This document shows, one piece after another, positions 30,051-42,900 of a stretch of DNA of 64,000 nt; the first letter of the stretch is position 1; the number at the start of each line of letters is the position of its first letter. Source of the DNA: Hemicordylus capensis. Its lineage: Eukaryota > Chordata > Lepidosauria > Squamata > Cordylidae. The notes under the pieces were generated by a model. The model was not told the origin of the DNA and did no database searches. It worked only from the letters and a program-made list of their open reading frames with translations. The DNA is taken from NCBI RefSeq assembly GCF_027244095.1, contig NC_069658.1, positions 414,620,687 through 414,684,686 of the forward strand. Direction: 5' to 3'. A program made the position numbers and the translations under genes.

Positions 30051-31992
30051 TGACAGACTGACCCTAGGCGAGCCGAACTGGTCTTGAAAAAAGTTCTTGA
30101 ACGGTAGTTTTGTAGCAAAACTGGCGTTATCTCTGCATATTATTTTTAGGCAATGACCCAGTCCTCCAAGTATCTCCGCAAAATTTCATGCAAGTGTGTG
30201 TGACTAGAATAAGTTTAACGGAGCAACCCTAAAATCGAACTTTGTACAGGGCGAATATTAGAGTTGGTGCTCTAAGTTCCACACTTTTTGTCCAGTTTAG
30301 GCCCCGGATGATACAAATAGGCTTGGAAAAAATCCCAGTGTACTGTATTGAAATAATCTGTGGAGTCATCATGACAAAAATGCAGAGTAGATGGTGTAAA
30401 TTGTGTATAACATGCATAGAGTAAATCTTATTTTGCAGTTTCACTTTTTTACAATTTTTTTTTTTTTACAAAACATTAAAGTTTTGTCTGCTCACTGCTG
30501 ATCCCTTCTTCAGGCAGGATAAGCTGTTAGAGGCTCAGGCAGGCCAACATGTTCTCCCTGTCTGCTGTTGACATCTTCAACATTCTATATGGCACTGCCA
30601 AGTCCATGTAATATCGGATGATGTAAAAATTGGAATGGAATAACCTTGAATGATCTCTTAAAAATAAAATTGGATTCCACAAACAGTGGGCTGTGTTAGA
30701 GACATTTGAGGACAATACTTTGGAGCTTAAATCTTTACAATATTTTTAAAACTCCATTCACAGGGTGGCCCAAAACAAATGTTTCCTAAATAATTTCTTT
30801 GCCAAAAACAGTGGAATGTGTTAAATACATACGCAAACAATAGCTTAGGAATGAAATCCATGTACTAGTAAAACATTATTAACCCATTCCCAGCTGAAAT
30901 CAGAAGAGGCCAGAACAAGCCCTTACTGGATGCAAAAACCACAATGATATGATTGGAGACACTTGAGAACAATGTTTTAGAAGTTAAATCTGTCCTAAAT
31001 CTTAAATCATAATTATACATTTATCTACCCCTTGCCAGAACAGCACACAAGGGATCAGAATGACCCCATCCACGGTTTGGGAGAGCTGGTTTTACTTCTA
31101 AGGGGTTCCAGCCCAATCCATTTCCACTTATGCACCATCTTCATGTCCTGCTCTTTGGGTATGGGTGGGATTTCTCCCTTTCTTTTAATTTTCAAAGTAT
31201 TTACTTCTGAATACCTGGGAAGTCTGCCAGACATGTACTAGTAGGTATGTATTCAGGACCTTTTTGAAGACTCCAAGAGGCTCAGGGGCAGAATGTTAAT
31301 AAGAACATGACACCCCACAAACACACACTTTCTTCTCTCTGGCTGACTTACAGCACAGTGTTATGCACACGGTGTGAAACGCAACTTTTGTGCAGTTGTG
31401 AAAGAGCGCTGTTTCACAACTGCACGAATTATGCAAGTGAAATCATTGCGTAAACAGCCATTATATCATGGCCACACTGTCATGCAACTCAGTTTGTGCA
31501 GTTTTTGTGCTTGTGCAACAGCACTCTGGCATAACTGTACAAATGTTGTGTTCCAATGTGTGCATAACGTTGCACAGTATATTAGCCACTGCATCCTGTG
31601 TCCATGTAATGATGCAAAATACTGAAATAACTCTTGATCCTGTGGTTATATTTTAACTGACTAGCTTTATTGCCTTAAATGAAAAGGATAAACCTGGTCA
31701 TTTAAAATACTGCACCATACATTGGATGGGAGTGGGACCCTCCATGTGTGGGGACCCGGGGCAATTCTCCCGCCCGCCCCCGCTTTGCATCCACAAATGA
31801 CCTGTATATATTTCATATGTAGAAACTACTTAGTTTTGGGTGACCCAATTTTGCTTTTAATCTAATAGGCACTCAATATCATCTGAATTCTCAAATAGAT
31901 TCACACACATTCTCTTCACCGTCCATTTAACATAATTGTTTAAACAGGCTCATGCCTAGAAAAGCTCGTACTATAGTATATTTGATAGTGTT

Positions 31993-32062
31993 TAAGGTAC
32001 CACAAGACTTTGTTGTTTTTCCTGCTGATTCAGCAGGAAAAACAAAGCCTTGTGGTACCTTA
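31993..32062. repeat. Near-perfect palindrome, about 34-bp arms without a loop
   Basis: taaggtaccacaag at 31993 and its complement cttgtggtacctta ending at 32062 enclose complementary tttttcctgctga and tcagcaggaaaaa. The left arm carries three extra bases. Confidence 0.75.
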
Positions 32063-32394
32063 GTGCATACATGGCAGTCAGTAGTGCCATCTTCTGTTTC
32101 TGGCAGCGCTCTAGAATCTTGATGGCAATACTACCTGCCATGTCTTCTTAGTGCAACCTGTGGCCCCCTGTATCGGCAATTGTGGTATGTTGGCAGATGT
32201 GGCTCCCAGCTTCATTAGTATACTATATATATACACACATTCATCATAAGAAAACATGTTAGAAGACTAGCTATGGCATTCAGAAAAGCCTTAGAAGACG
32301 TAATCAAAATCCACACTGATCTGGTCAGGCTCAGATATTGGATCATCAAAACCAACAAGATGTGAAGTTCATCAGAGATAAATTTAAAGTGCTG

Positions 32395-32860
32395 CATCTA
32401 CTGGCATGGATTCAGAGAAGGGCAGCAAAGACAGTGAAGGGGCTGAAAACCATGTCCTGTGAGGAATGGTTGCTGGGTATGTCTAGCCTAGGAAAGAGAA
32501 GGCTAAAGGGAGATATAACAACCATCTCCAAATATCTGAAGGGCTGTCACATAGAAGAAGGAACGGACTGGTTCACTCTTGCCTCTGAGGGCAGGACTAG
32601 AATCAGTGGGATGGGATTCCAAGGAAGCAGATTCAGGCTGCACCATAGGAGGGATTTTCTCATGGGAAGAGCTGGCTGGCAGTGGAACAGTCTGCTTTGT
32701 GCTGTGGTGGGTGGGCTCCCCTTTGCTGGAGGTTTTCAAACAGAGGCTGGGACAACATTTTGCCAGGGATGCTGTAGCAGTTTCCTGCACCGAGCAGAAG
32801 CTTGGACCAGAAGATCTAGTCCAGGGCCCCTTCCAGCTCAAAAATGCCATTATACTATGG
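32395..32860 (+). mobile_element. CR1 LINE reverse-transcriptase C-terminal fragment
   Basis: Plus-strand translation gives AWIQRRAAKTVKGLKTMSCE and SLGKRRLKGDITTISKYLKG, the expected CR1 C-terminal landmarks, followed by a 3' UTR. 5' truncated. Confidence 0.75.
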
Positions 32861-33681
32861 AAGGCACAACAGGAGTGTGACTGTGTGGAGCCCCAGTTCA
32901 CACCATTCACTTATCTGTGCAGTTCCTAGACCCTGGGAGTGTCAAGAGTTGTGTGGACACTGTTGCCAGGGTGCAATAGTCCCGAATTTTGCCTTACATG
33001 CACATTTTTTCACACAGCAGGCTTTACCTTGGGTTTACTGCAAGGCTTTACTGCGAGTCTGAAGTGGCAAAAAAAAAACGATGCAAAAAGTGGACTTTTT
33101 TATCCTGGATATGAATCAGGCTACACTCTAACATGCAATGAAAAACCCGAGTCGTATGCGAAATGCTCCCTGATAGCTCGCAGGGACTTCGGGGTAAATC
33201 TGCCCGATATGTGAATGCACACCCTCCATTCTGCAGGAGATGCGGGCTAAAAGCCCTGTGTGAAAAACGCCCTGGAGGATAATCCATACAGGGGTTTGTG
33301 TGTGTGTGTGGGGGGGTTATTGTTTGAAAAACAATAATTATGTGGCGAAAGGGGGTTCAATGCAGCCTGTTTTAATGACATCAAGTTAGAATGATACATA
33401 TAGCTGTCTCATGAGGACAGCTGCCAATAGGAACATGTTTGGAACCAAACAGGCTCTCACTAAATACAATGTGTGGTCACAAACTAGGTACTGAAATTAG
33501 AAGGCACAGATCTTGCCCTGGAAACTAAAAGCCAAGTGACATGGGAGAATATATTATTAATTTACAATAGTTTTATCTCATCCTTCCTCCCAAGATCTCA
33601 GGATGGTATACATGGGTTTAACCCATTTATCCTCACAGCAACACTGTGAGGTAGGCTGGGTGGTGGTGGTGGTGGGAGAGC

Positions 33682-33682
<1 letters not shown>

Positions 33683-33725
<43 letters not shown>
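33683..33725. repeat. (TG)n microsatellite
   Basis: About 21 TG units upstream of PMEL. Confidence 0.95.
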
Positions 33726-33728
<3 letters not shown>

Positions 33729-34347
33729 GGCTCAAGTTCACCCGTGAGCTTAATCATGGCAGAGCAGGGATCTGAGTCTAGTACCAAGTCTAACACTCTA
33801 CCCACTGCTCTCCACAACTTTGTCACTTGAAAAGTGACTGGCCTTGAAAAGGCCACCGGCCCTCAGCCCCCTGCCACACTCACTGTTGATCTGGAAGGTG
33901 TAGTTTTGACGTGCCTGCCCTCCTTGAGTGCCATGGTCTCATCATTTTGCTCCCTTTGATTCACTAACTGCCTAGCCTATCAAATATTCGCCTTGTTCCT
34001 GAGCTGAGTGCAAAGGGGCTTGAGTGACAGCAAAGGGGTGAATGGGTTCAGTGTGCACCCTTTAATCTCACCCAAAACCCTGTAATGAAGTTCCTTAACT
34101 AGTAATTTTCCCCTCTCTTTCTTGTCATCTCACTGATTATCCCCAAACTTCCTTCTCTCTTGTGAAGAGCTCTAGTGTTTGAACTTTGCTCACCCCCTCC
34201 CCTGAAATTCCAGCAAAGGGATAAAATAATGAGGCCCCATTGTGTTCACCCTACCAACTTGTGACTAGATCACACATCCCATGGCTCCCGTTACTAGAAG
34301 CGGGAGGGGGAAGGAAAGCAAGTGATGCCCTAGGAGGGGAGGGGTGT

Positions 34348-34449
34348 ATGCAAATAAAGGCCCTTTCTTATAGCCAGTGGCTTCCCACTCCACCTCTCTA
34401 CCATTAGAAGCTCAGGAGGAGGCTACAGAGAGAACCCAGAGCTAAGAAG
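34348..34449 (+). promoter_or_regulatory. PMEL: PMEL proximal promoter and 5' UTR
   Basis: An octamer ATGCAAAT (34348-34355) overlaps an A/T-rich TATA-like aataaagg about 95 bases before the start codon. The start ATG follows ctaagaag. A canonical MITF M-box was not found immediately upstream. Confidence 0.4.
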
Positions 34450-34516
34450 ATGCCAAGGATCTGGTGCCTGTGGCTTGCCATTTGGGCCCTTTGGGCTGTG
34501 GCTGCAGCTCAACGCA
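34450..34516 (+). CDS. PMEL: PMEL exon 1, signal peptide
   Basis: Encodes [20 protein letters not shown] then QR plus one base. A hydrophobic core with small residues before the QR makes a convincing signal peptide. Donor gtgagt. Confidence 0.9.
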
Positions 34517-36533
34517 GTGAGTACAATCCAATTTTTCTCTTCGAGCAAGCGGAACCATGTAATTGTGTCTGTTTCATCAGAATCTGTTCCCATTACATAT
34601 CATCATGCGCCCAGTCTAAGCATCACCAGATTTTTACATGTCTTTAAGAGGATTGGGTTAAACAACATATCCTGTAGAGTAGTGGCGCAGCAAACTAGAG
34701 TCTCACTCTTTGCTGTAGTGCATGTATCCAAGAATTTATCTGTGTGTAGAGTATGATTGTCCTAATACTCTTGGTATGGGGCTGCATTCAGGAATTCCCC
34801 ACAACTCAGAGAGTGGCAGCTGCTCTTTCCTTGTTTCACAGAGCAACAACTATGATGCTTTCCATTTTATTTATCTTATCCTTTCTAGGCCACTTTTCTG
34901 CCAAAAAGAAACTCAACAGCGGTTTTCCTTCCAGACATGAAAAGCAGAACAGCCATGTTTTTCTTAGGTTTTGACTGATCTAGTCCAATGTCCTCAGAGT
35001 AGTTAAACATACTTACAATTCATCTGATAAAAAGAGTGGTATACGATGGTAGAGTACAGTTTTGATACATGAATAGACGACTGGAGTAAGGTAGCCAGCT
35101 TCTGAGTGTGCCTATGTAAGCTTATGGAAAGGAGAATGAATGGCACAGGGACCAAAGGTATCATTTATTATAGGACCTCTATATGCTAGTTCAGTGTATG
35201 AACCCTATATGCTTTAGTATTTTCCACATTTTATTTTATTTTATTTTATTTTAACATATCTCTATACCGCCCAAAACTCACGCCTCTGGGTGGTTTACAA
35301 CAAGCAAACAAACAAAAAGATAAAATATGAGTTAAAATATACAACTTTTACTTTGCATGATAGATACGATTGGTTTGCATACACAATTTCATTTTTATGC
35401 TTGCAAATTTTAGATTTCCGTTGCCTTGCACCAAGGTTGTACAATTATTCTGAAGGCTAAAAAAACAAAAACAAAAAAAAGCTCTAGCAAAAAAGGCATT
35501 TTCATATATGAGGCTTAAATAAGCTGTTTTATAGCAGCTTCTTAACAAAAACCTACACTGGCTGCAGTCTACTTCCGATTTCTTTTCCAATGTCTCTCCC
35601 ACATGAACAGCATTCAAAGGTGACACAAAAAGTGCGAGAATGGCTCAGATGTGCATTGTAGTGCCACACTGGAAACACCCGCTGCATAACCTTCTGGAAT
35701 CAAATAATGTTTTTGTTTCTTGACAGCTAACTGAACCTCGGTGTTTAGGACAATTCTGAGTTTCTCAAGATAGTGCTCGTGGTTTCAGCCATGCTAAAAT
35801 AAAAGTGTTGTGTGTGTGTTTTTAGCACTTATTGGCAAGCGCCACTTAATTCCAAACTGAATGAACATTTCCTGTGACACAAATATTTACTGGGCAGCAG
35901 AGACAAGGCCTCACCCTTTTCTCTCACTGCTGTATAGATATGAACTGTAACAATGTATTTGCACTGACAGCAGTGGGCAGTTCTAACCTGGAAAAGGGCA
36001 GGCTTAATTCTCAGAATAACCATGTTAAGAAAGAAAAGTAAAGTAAAGTATACCGTCAAGTCAGTATGGTTTTCCGTGGTAGACTACAGGAGGGGTTTAC
36101 CATTGCCATCTCCCGCACAGTGTGAGATGATGCCTTTTGGCATCTTCCTATATTGTTGCTGCTTGATATAGGTGTTTCCTATAGTCTGGGAAATGTACCA
36201 GCAGGGATTGAATTGACAGCTCCTGGCTTGGTAGTCAAGTCATTTCCCCACTGCACTATTACTGTGTTTTCCCGAAAATAAGACAGTGTCTTATATTAAT
36301 TTTAGCCCCAAAAAATGCACTAGGGCAATTAGCGGTACATCAGAAATTACTGCTAGGTTTTACTTTCGGGGTAGGTCTTACTTTCGGGGAAACAGGGTAA
36401 GTGTGTTAAGAAAGAAAAGCCAATTGTATTTGGTATGGCTGAAGGTTAAAAATTTGGTCCATGTTTAGAACAATCAGATGGACCGTCTCCCATCAATCTC
36501 AATGTGTGAAAATTTTATTTTCTCTGACTCTCC

Positions 36534-36581
<48 letters not shown>

Positions 36582-36905
36582 TATTTGCCTGCCCTTATAA
36601 AGCCAAACCTCGTGGTAATCTGGATTTGTGCCTAGGTAGACAAGACCTTGGTAATCCCTTTGTAGTTATGCTTGGTGTCTGGGATGTGGAATGTGTGTGT
36701 GTTCATACTTGTTATGCAGAAGATTAATGGCAGAGGATCTCTGCACTTGGCAGGCAGATCCAATTATTAGCTAGTCTAATTGCTTGCGGGGGGTGGGGGG
36801 GCGGCTTGTAAGTGAAATCTGAACAGTTTTAAACTGCCAGCTATTGATGACTGTGTATACTCCAACCAGATTAAAGATTCCTTTAGTACCCCCCCACTCC
36901 CCACT

Positions 36906-36957
<52 letters not shown>

Positions 36958-39900
36958 TTGGCTAGGCTGTGACTAACACTGGCCATTTTTTATGTTCCAC
37001 AAAATCCCAGATCATTTTTAACACCATCTTTGCAACAGTGTTCAATGAATCATAGTAATTAGCATAACCATGATATATAATATGGCGGCATGCACAATGC
37101 AGGATCAAGCCACAGGATCCAGGCTGCATACCAGTGCCACTGTGATGCTGTGTCCCCCGCCCCACTTTTCCAGGTCCTCACAGCTGTTCTTTCTGCCTCT
37201 TGCTGTAGCAAAGTAAAGGCGAGCACCACCTTGTACATTAAGCCTCCTCCATACTGCAAGCACTTCCCTGGGCCCAGCTTTTATAATATCATTTTCTAAG
37301 GTGAAAGCTGTCTTACTGCATTAGATGTAGTAGTCAGGCTGGTTAATATACATTTCTCTTGAGGATGCTTTATTGATTGATTGATTTGATTTGATTTCGA
37401 TACCACCCTTCCAAAAATGGCTCAGGGCAGTTTACACACAGAAATAATAAATAAATAAGATGGATTCCTGTCCCCAAAAGGCTCACAATCGAAAAAGAAA
37501 CACAAGATAGACACCAGCGACAGTCACTGGAGGTACTGTGCTGGGGGTGGATAGGGCCAGTTACTCTCCCCCTGCTCAATAAAGAGAATCACCACATTAA
37601 AAGGTGCTTCTTTGCCAGGTTAGCAGGGGTTTATTAGCAGCAGCACTGTCAGACCAAGAGTAATTGATATGCCAAATCTGCCTTAATCACTACAGCACCC
37701 AGCTCCTGATGATGAAGGGAAGGCCTTCATTGTGATGGATCTCACTGCTGCTGCCCACTGGAGCTTTTTCTTGGGGTCAACAGTAGCCACAACATGCCCC
37801 TGCCTCCCATATTGGACTGTGGCAGCAGGGAGGGTTAAAAGCCTTCTGCCCTCTGCCATGGTCCTGATCTGTGGGCCTGATCTAGATGCTACTAATTAGA
37901 GAAAAACCAAGCCTGTCAAGGCAGAGAATGCTCTCAGCATCATCAGCTGCTGTTGGGCTCTCCTTCTGTGTAGCGGGGGAGATGACCCTGTTGAACATCA
38001 GGCATGGTCACTGCTGAGAGCAGGACGTGGGAGTGGGTGAGCACAGGGCTGACTCAAGTGGGCTGTTTTTCTTCTAGTGAGTTGGAAAGGATATTGTCGG
38101 GCAAAAGCTCCCTGAAAAAGACCCCTGTGGGGAGGAGGTTGGTTTGTGCTTCTTCTTGGGCTTGATGCTGACAGCATGACAGAAAGTTTGCCCACTGAAC
38201 TCTCACCTCTTGAGAGCTGCATCTCCTCCTGCCAGCAGTCTTCAAAAGGGTCGCTCTGTCTGTGACTTCTTTGAAGCGCCACATGCCCATGTGGAGTTAA
38301 GATCCCTTCTGGATCTTGAACCAGAGCAAAGGACACAAAGCGGGGTGGTGGTGTCTGCATCTAGAGCAGTTTAGGGCCATCACCTTCACGCTCAGATTTA
38401 ATCCCATCCTTCCCCGCCCCCCCCCCCCGGGGAAGCGTCCAGCAATGGATCATTCCTCAATACCAACATAGAGCAACTTTGCAAAGAATAAATAAATAAA
38501 GATCATGCCGTCAAGTCGATGCTGACTCCTGGTGACCACAGAGCCCTGTGGTTTTTCTTTGGTAGAATACAGGAGGGGCTTACCATTGCCTCCTCCCACA
38601 CAGTATGAGATGACACCTTTCAGCATCTTCCTATATCGCGGCTGCCAGATATAGGAGTTTCCCATATTCTGGGAAACACACCAGTGGCGATCTGAACTAC
38701 CAACCTCTTGCTCCCTAGGCAAGTCACTTCCCTGCTGAGCCATTAGGTGGCTCTTCCCGAGAACATGTGGGGCCTAATGCCCACTGGATGTGGTGTTGAC
38801 CAAGGCAGCAGACAGGGATGGCTTGATCAGGATTGCAAGGGAGTCTTGCTTCCCTTCGTTCCGTCTGGGGAACCAAAGTTAGAGTTCAAAGAAGGGAAGG
38901 AAGTCAGAGCAAGTCGTATAACTGGGGGCAAAGGGCATCCTGAGGTTCTCCAGCTATTGTGGACTACAGCTCCCATCACCCCCATTTATGTATTGCAGCC
39001 ATTGTGGGAAATTGTGGCTGGACATGGCAGAAGTTGTAGTTGAACAATCACTGGAGAGCCTCAGTTTGGCCATTTTTGCCAAAGGGCAAAACCTGGGACA
39101 TTATCCACTGTTCTCCCCTTTTCTCTAGAAAGTCTCTCCTGAAGACAGCCAGTTTGTTTTGGTGGAGTGGTATTTCAGTGTTTTGGTGTCATGGTTAGAG
39201 TGTTGGACTAGGACCAGGGTTCGAATACCCATTCAGCCATGCAACTCACTGAATGACTCTGGGCCAATCACTTATCTCTCAGCCTAACCCACCTCACAGC
39301 GTTGTTGTGAGGATACAGATATCCATGTCCACTGTGCTGGGCTCCTTGGAGGAGGAGCAGGAGCAGGATATAAATGTAATAAGTAAGTAAGCAAGCAAGC
39401 TGGCAATAGCAATCAGCAGCCCCAACCCCCGTGTGTGTCCGCTTTCATCCCAGGGGTTTCCAGATGGGACACAGCCGTATTCTCTAGATCCCCAACAAGC
39501 ATATCAAGTAGCAGCTTCCCTCTGGAGGGCCCCCCCCCCGCCCGCCTGCCCGCCCACTTCCACCCCATTCCTTGTGGCAAAGAGCCCAGGGACTTTTCTC
39601 CTTAGCGGCGGGTGCAGGCAGCATGTGATGGCTCAGCTCAGTGCAGTGCCATGGGGCTTCCATCACATGGGGCTCGGCAGCCGCTGCCCAAGCTCTTTCA
39701 TGTGACTCTCAGCTGAGGGCAGGGCTCTGCAACTGAACTGGGGGTTAACAAGGCATCATGAGCGACGTCTACAGCTCCCTCCCCCTTCTGCCAAAGCCTC
39801 CCACAGCATGCGGAGGGAAGCATGGGGAGGTGCAAGAAGCAGTATGGATGGGTTGCCGTTTGCTCCCAGGCCCGTCAGAGAATGAGAAGGCTGGTCGAGA

Positions 39901-42900
39901 AAACGTCTATACAGAGTTGTGCAGGGAGATGAGGGCAGGGCCAGTTGGGAGCCAGTGTGGTACGGTGGGTAGAGCGCCACACTAGGATCTGGGAGACCCA
40001 GGTTCAAATCCTGGGCTAGTCGTTTTCTCTCAGGGCTAGTCAACTCTGGGCTAGTCGTTTTCTCTCAGTCTCAGTTTTCTCTCAGTCTGAGCTACCTTAA
40101 CAAGATTGTTGGGGGGACAAATCTTAACAAGATTGTTGGGGGGACAAAATGGGGTGGGGGGGCAAGCCTGAGAAGAGGATGATTCTTGCAACATGGCAAA
40201 GGGTTTGACTGATCTCTATCATTTCTGCCTTGGCTCTGAATCAGAGGTAGCCTACGCACCAAATGTTTCGCTGTTTAAGAGGGACAGCCACTCTCTTTTC
40301 TTTTCCTGGGCTTGTATGTTAGTGTCCCTGTGTTGTCCTTTGGGGAGATTTGAGGGATGCCTTTTAAAATGTTGATTGTGTGAGTTGCAATAGTTGTCAT
40401 TATTTCAGGATCCTTTCCCTCCCTTTTCTTTTCTCTAAAAGGGAATCTCTGAAGGGAGAGGTAATTTAGTTATGTATTATATTAATTTTCAAATGTTATA
40501 TTCTGCCCTTCCCGAGAATGATTCAAGGCAGCTTACAAAGATCAACAAAAACAATGCAATGCAATAGAGGCTTGTCCACACAGTCATTTGAATCTAGGTT
40601 TAATGTGGGTTACCAACATTCATATGATTGTGTGACCCCATGCCAAGGTGAAGGTGGGAATCCCGGGCCATAAACTACCTTGGCATAGGTTCACACAATC
40701 ACTTCAATGATAACCCACATTAAACCCAGATTGTGTGAACAGGTCTACTCAATAAAAAATGTGACAAGCAATTAAAACTGCAAAGTTTCCTGTGGCAGCA
40801 CACACATACAGAGAGAGAGAGAGAGAGAGAAATCTAAGACTAAAACTTTTTCAGAAGAGATGCAGGAAAGCCTAGTGAAACAGAAAGGTCTTTACCCCTA
40901 AGGAACAGACTGGTTGAATCTCTCAGGGTAGGAAGTTCTAGAAGGAAGGAGCCACTGGCCCTGTCTCACGTGGCTGCCACGTGGACTTCTGATGGAGGTA
41001 GCACACGCAAGAATGATCAAATGGGATCCCAGAGTGATCCCAGAATGTTCCAGTGGGGTGGGCAGATTCATGTGGGAGAAGGCAGCCCTTTAGATACCCT
41101 GCACCCAAGTCTCTTAGGGACAGTTTCATCTTGACTCTCATGTATCTTTATGCAGACGCAAGCACATGAATTCAAAATGCTAGTGATCAACTTTCCTTTC
41201 CATTCAGTTCATCTTGGAGAGTAATTGCTGCTTAGTGTATTGTGTTTGTTCTCTTATGAAGCCTGATGAAAATCATTGTGAGATTAAACATTCTGTCAAA
41301 CAGTTTTAAAAAGTCAACTGTTATGCTCAGTTAACTAACAGGCTCTGCTTCAAGGCCAAGAATACATTACGTTAAGTGCATTGTTGGAGCGGACATGCTT
41401 GTAATGTGTATGTTTTCTAAACAGGACCCATGGGGTGTGTGTGTGTGTGGGGTGTGTGTGTGACTCTGAACCAGATCAGGACTGTGGTGTTGGGGAGGGG
41501 GCTTTGCCCTCGCTTGCCCCCCCTCCATGCTTCCCATTAAGGCTTGGTCTCCCCATGGCTGCGATTCACTTTCGAACTTTCGTCCTGGGGCAAAAAGCAG
41601 TTGTGAATAATACTATTAAAAAGAAGACAGCATCCAGCATGCAAGGGACCTTCAGCAATATGGAATGCATCTGTGGGGAGCAACTGAGACAGGATCCTTG
41701 CTGTGACCATAGGGATGTTATGTCACAAAAGTGCCCCTCTTCAGTGACGTGGGGAGGGGGGCATAGGCGGCCCGGCTCCTCTCCTGTGGCGGTGGCAGCA
41801 GCGGCACGCTCCCTACCCTGTCACATTCAACGTTCGTCCCACTCACTATGGCAGCTCCCCCTGCCCCGCCCCCAGCGATGGTCTACTCCACGGGTGAACT
41901 GTTGGCAGCATGGACAGGGAGAAGGGGAACCCCTTGGTGCTGCTGGAGCCTTCCATGGTCCTACTGCTTTTCTCAGGGCGCGTGTGCATGCACAGTCTCT
42001 CACTCTCTCAGCCGCCCCGCTCCCCACACGCATGCACAGCAGCCCCAGAAGTGGCTAGTCAGTGTGGTGGGAGAGGTGAGTGATGGCCCAGAGGCAGAGG
42101 CGTGTGGGTTCTTTGAGCCCATGTGCTCAATTATTGTTCCACCCCTGCCCCTCTTCCTCTGTGAAATATTGGAGAGTGTGAGGTTATTCTTTTCTTACAG
42201 GGATGAGTGGCAGGCGCAACAGATGGGGGCTAAACTGGAGCCAGAAGCACTCAGCCTACAAGTCTTGGAACTCCCGACTGTACCCCCAGTGGAAAGAGGG
42301 AGACCCCAGGCAGCGGAACTGCTGGCGAGGTGCGGCCTAACTTGGGAAGACAGGCAGTGGTTCCATGTTGGAAGGGGAACCAGAGGAGAGCTGGTCTTGT
42401 GGTAGCAAGCATGACTGGTCCCCTTGACTAAGCAGGGTCCACCCTGGTTGCCTATGAATGGGAGACTAGAAGTGTGAGCACTGCGAGATATTCCCCTCAG
42501 GGGATGGAGCCCCTCTGGGAAGAGCAGAAGGTTCCAAGTTCCCTCCCTGGTGGCATCTCCAAGATAGGGCTGAGAGAGATTCCTGCCTGCAACCTTGGAG
42601 AAGCCACTGCCAGTCTGTGTAGACAATACTGAGCTAGTTGGATCTATGGTCTGACTCAATATACGGCAGCTTCCTATGTGGGTTGAGGCTTGGAGGCCTT
42701 AGTGGTGGAGGCAGAAGCCAGAGCTCTGTAGTAGTTTTACCCCTTTCCTTTCCAGGCGGCGATGTGACATTTGATATCAGAAATGATGCCCCAACCATAA
42801 CTGGTGCAAAGGCCACGTTTAGCATTGTTCTGCGCTTCCCTGGCAACCAGACAGTCATGCCAGATGGACGCATCGTGTGGAGCCAGAACTGCTCCATAAA

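Larger units (their letters stand above)
34517..42200 (+). other. PMEL: PMEL intron 1
   Basis: A 7.7 kb intron with two Sauria-type SINEs, a family-E retroposon, two tRNA-type SINE copies, an (AC)n run (36543-36579), a (TTCT)n run (36905-36958), a foldback element (about 40571-40745) and a GC-rich stretch just before exon 2 (41740-42060) that holds a chance open frame. No exon was recognised. Confidence 0.6.

Noticed and set aside
31355-31580. Possible gene or hairpin RNA with cgcaacttttgtgcag-type repeats
   Set aside because: Imperfect internal repeats and inverted ends suggest a degraded foldback element; boundaries are not clear enough to call.
34200-34347. MITF M-box for PMEL
   Set aside because: No TCATGTG or CACGTG was found in the immediate upstream sequence; weaker E-boxes are too common to claim.
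41435-42058. 207-codon plus-strand frame upstream of PMEL exon 2
   Set aside because: GC-rich, low-complexity, no recognised domain, and it lies within a confirmed intron; most likely chance.
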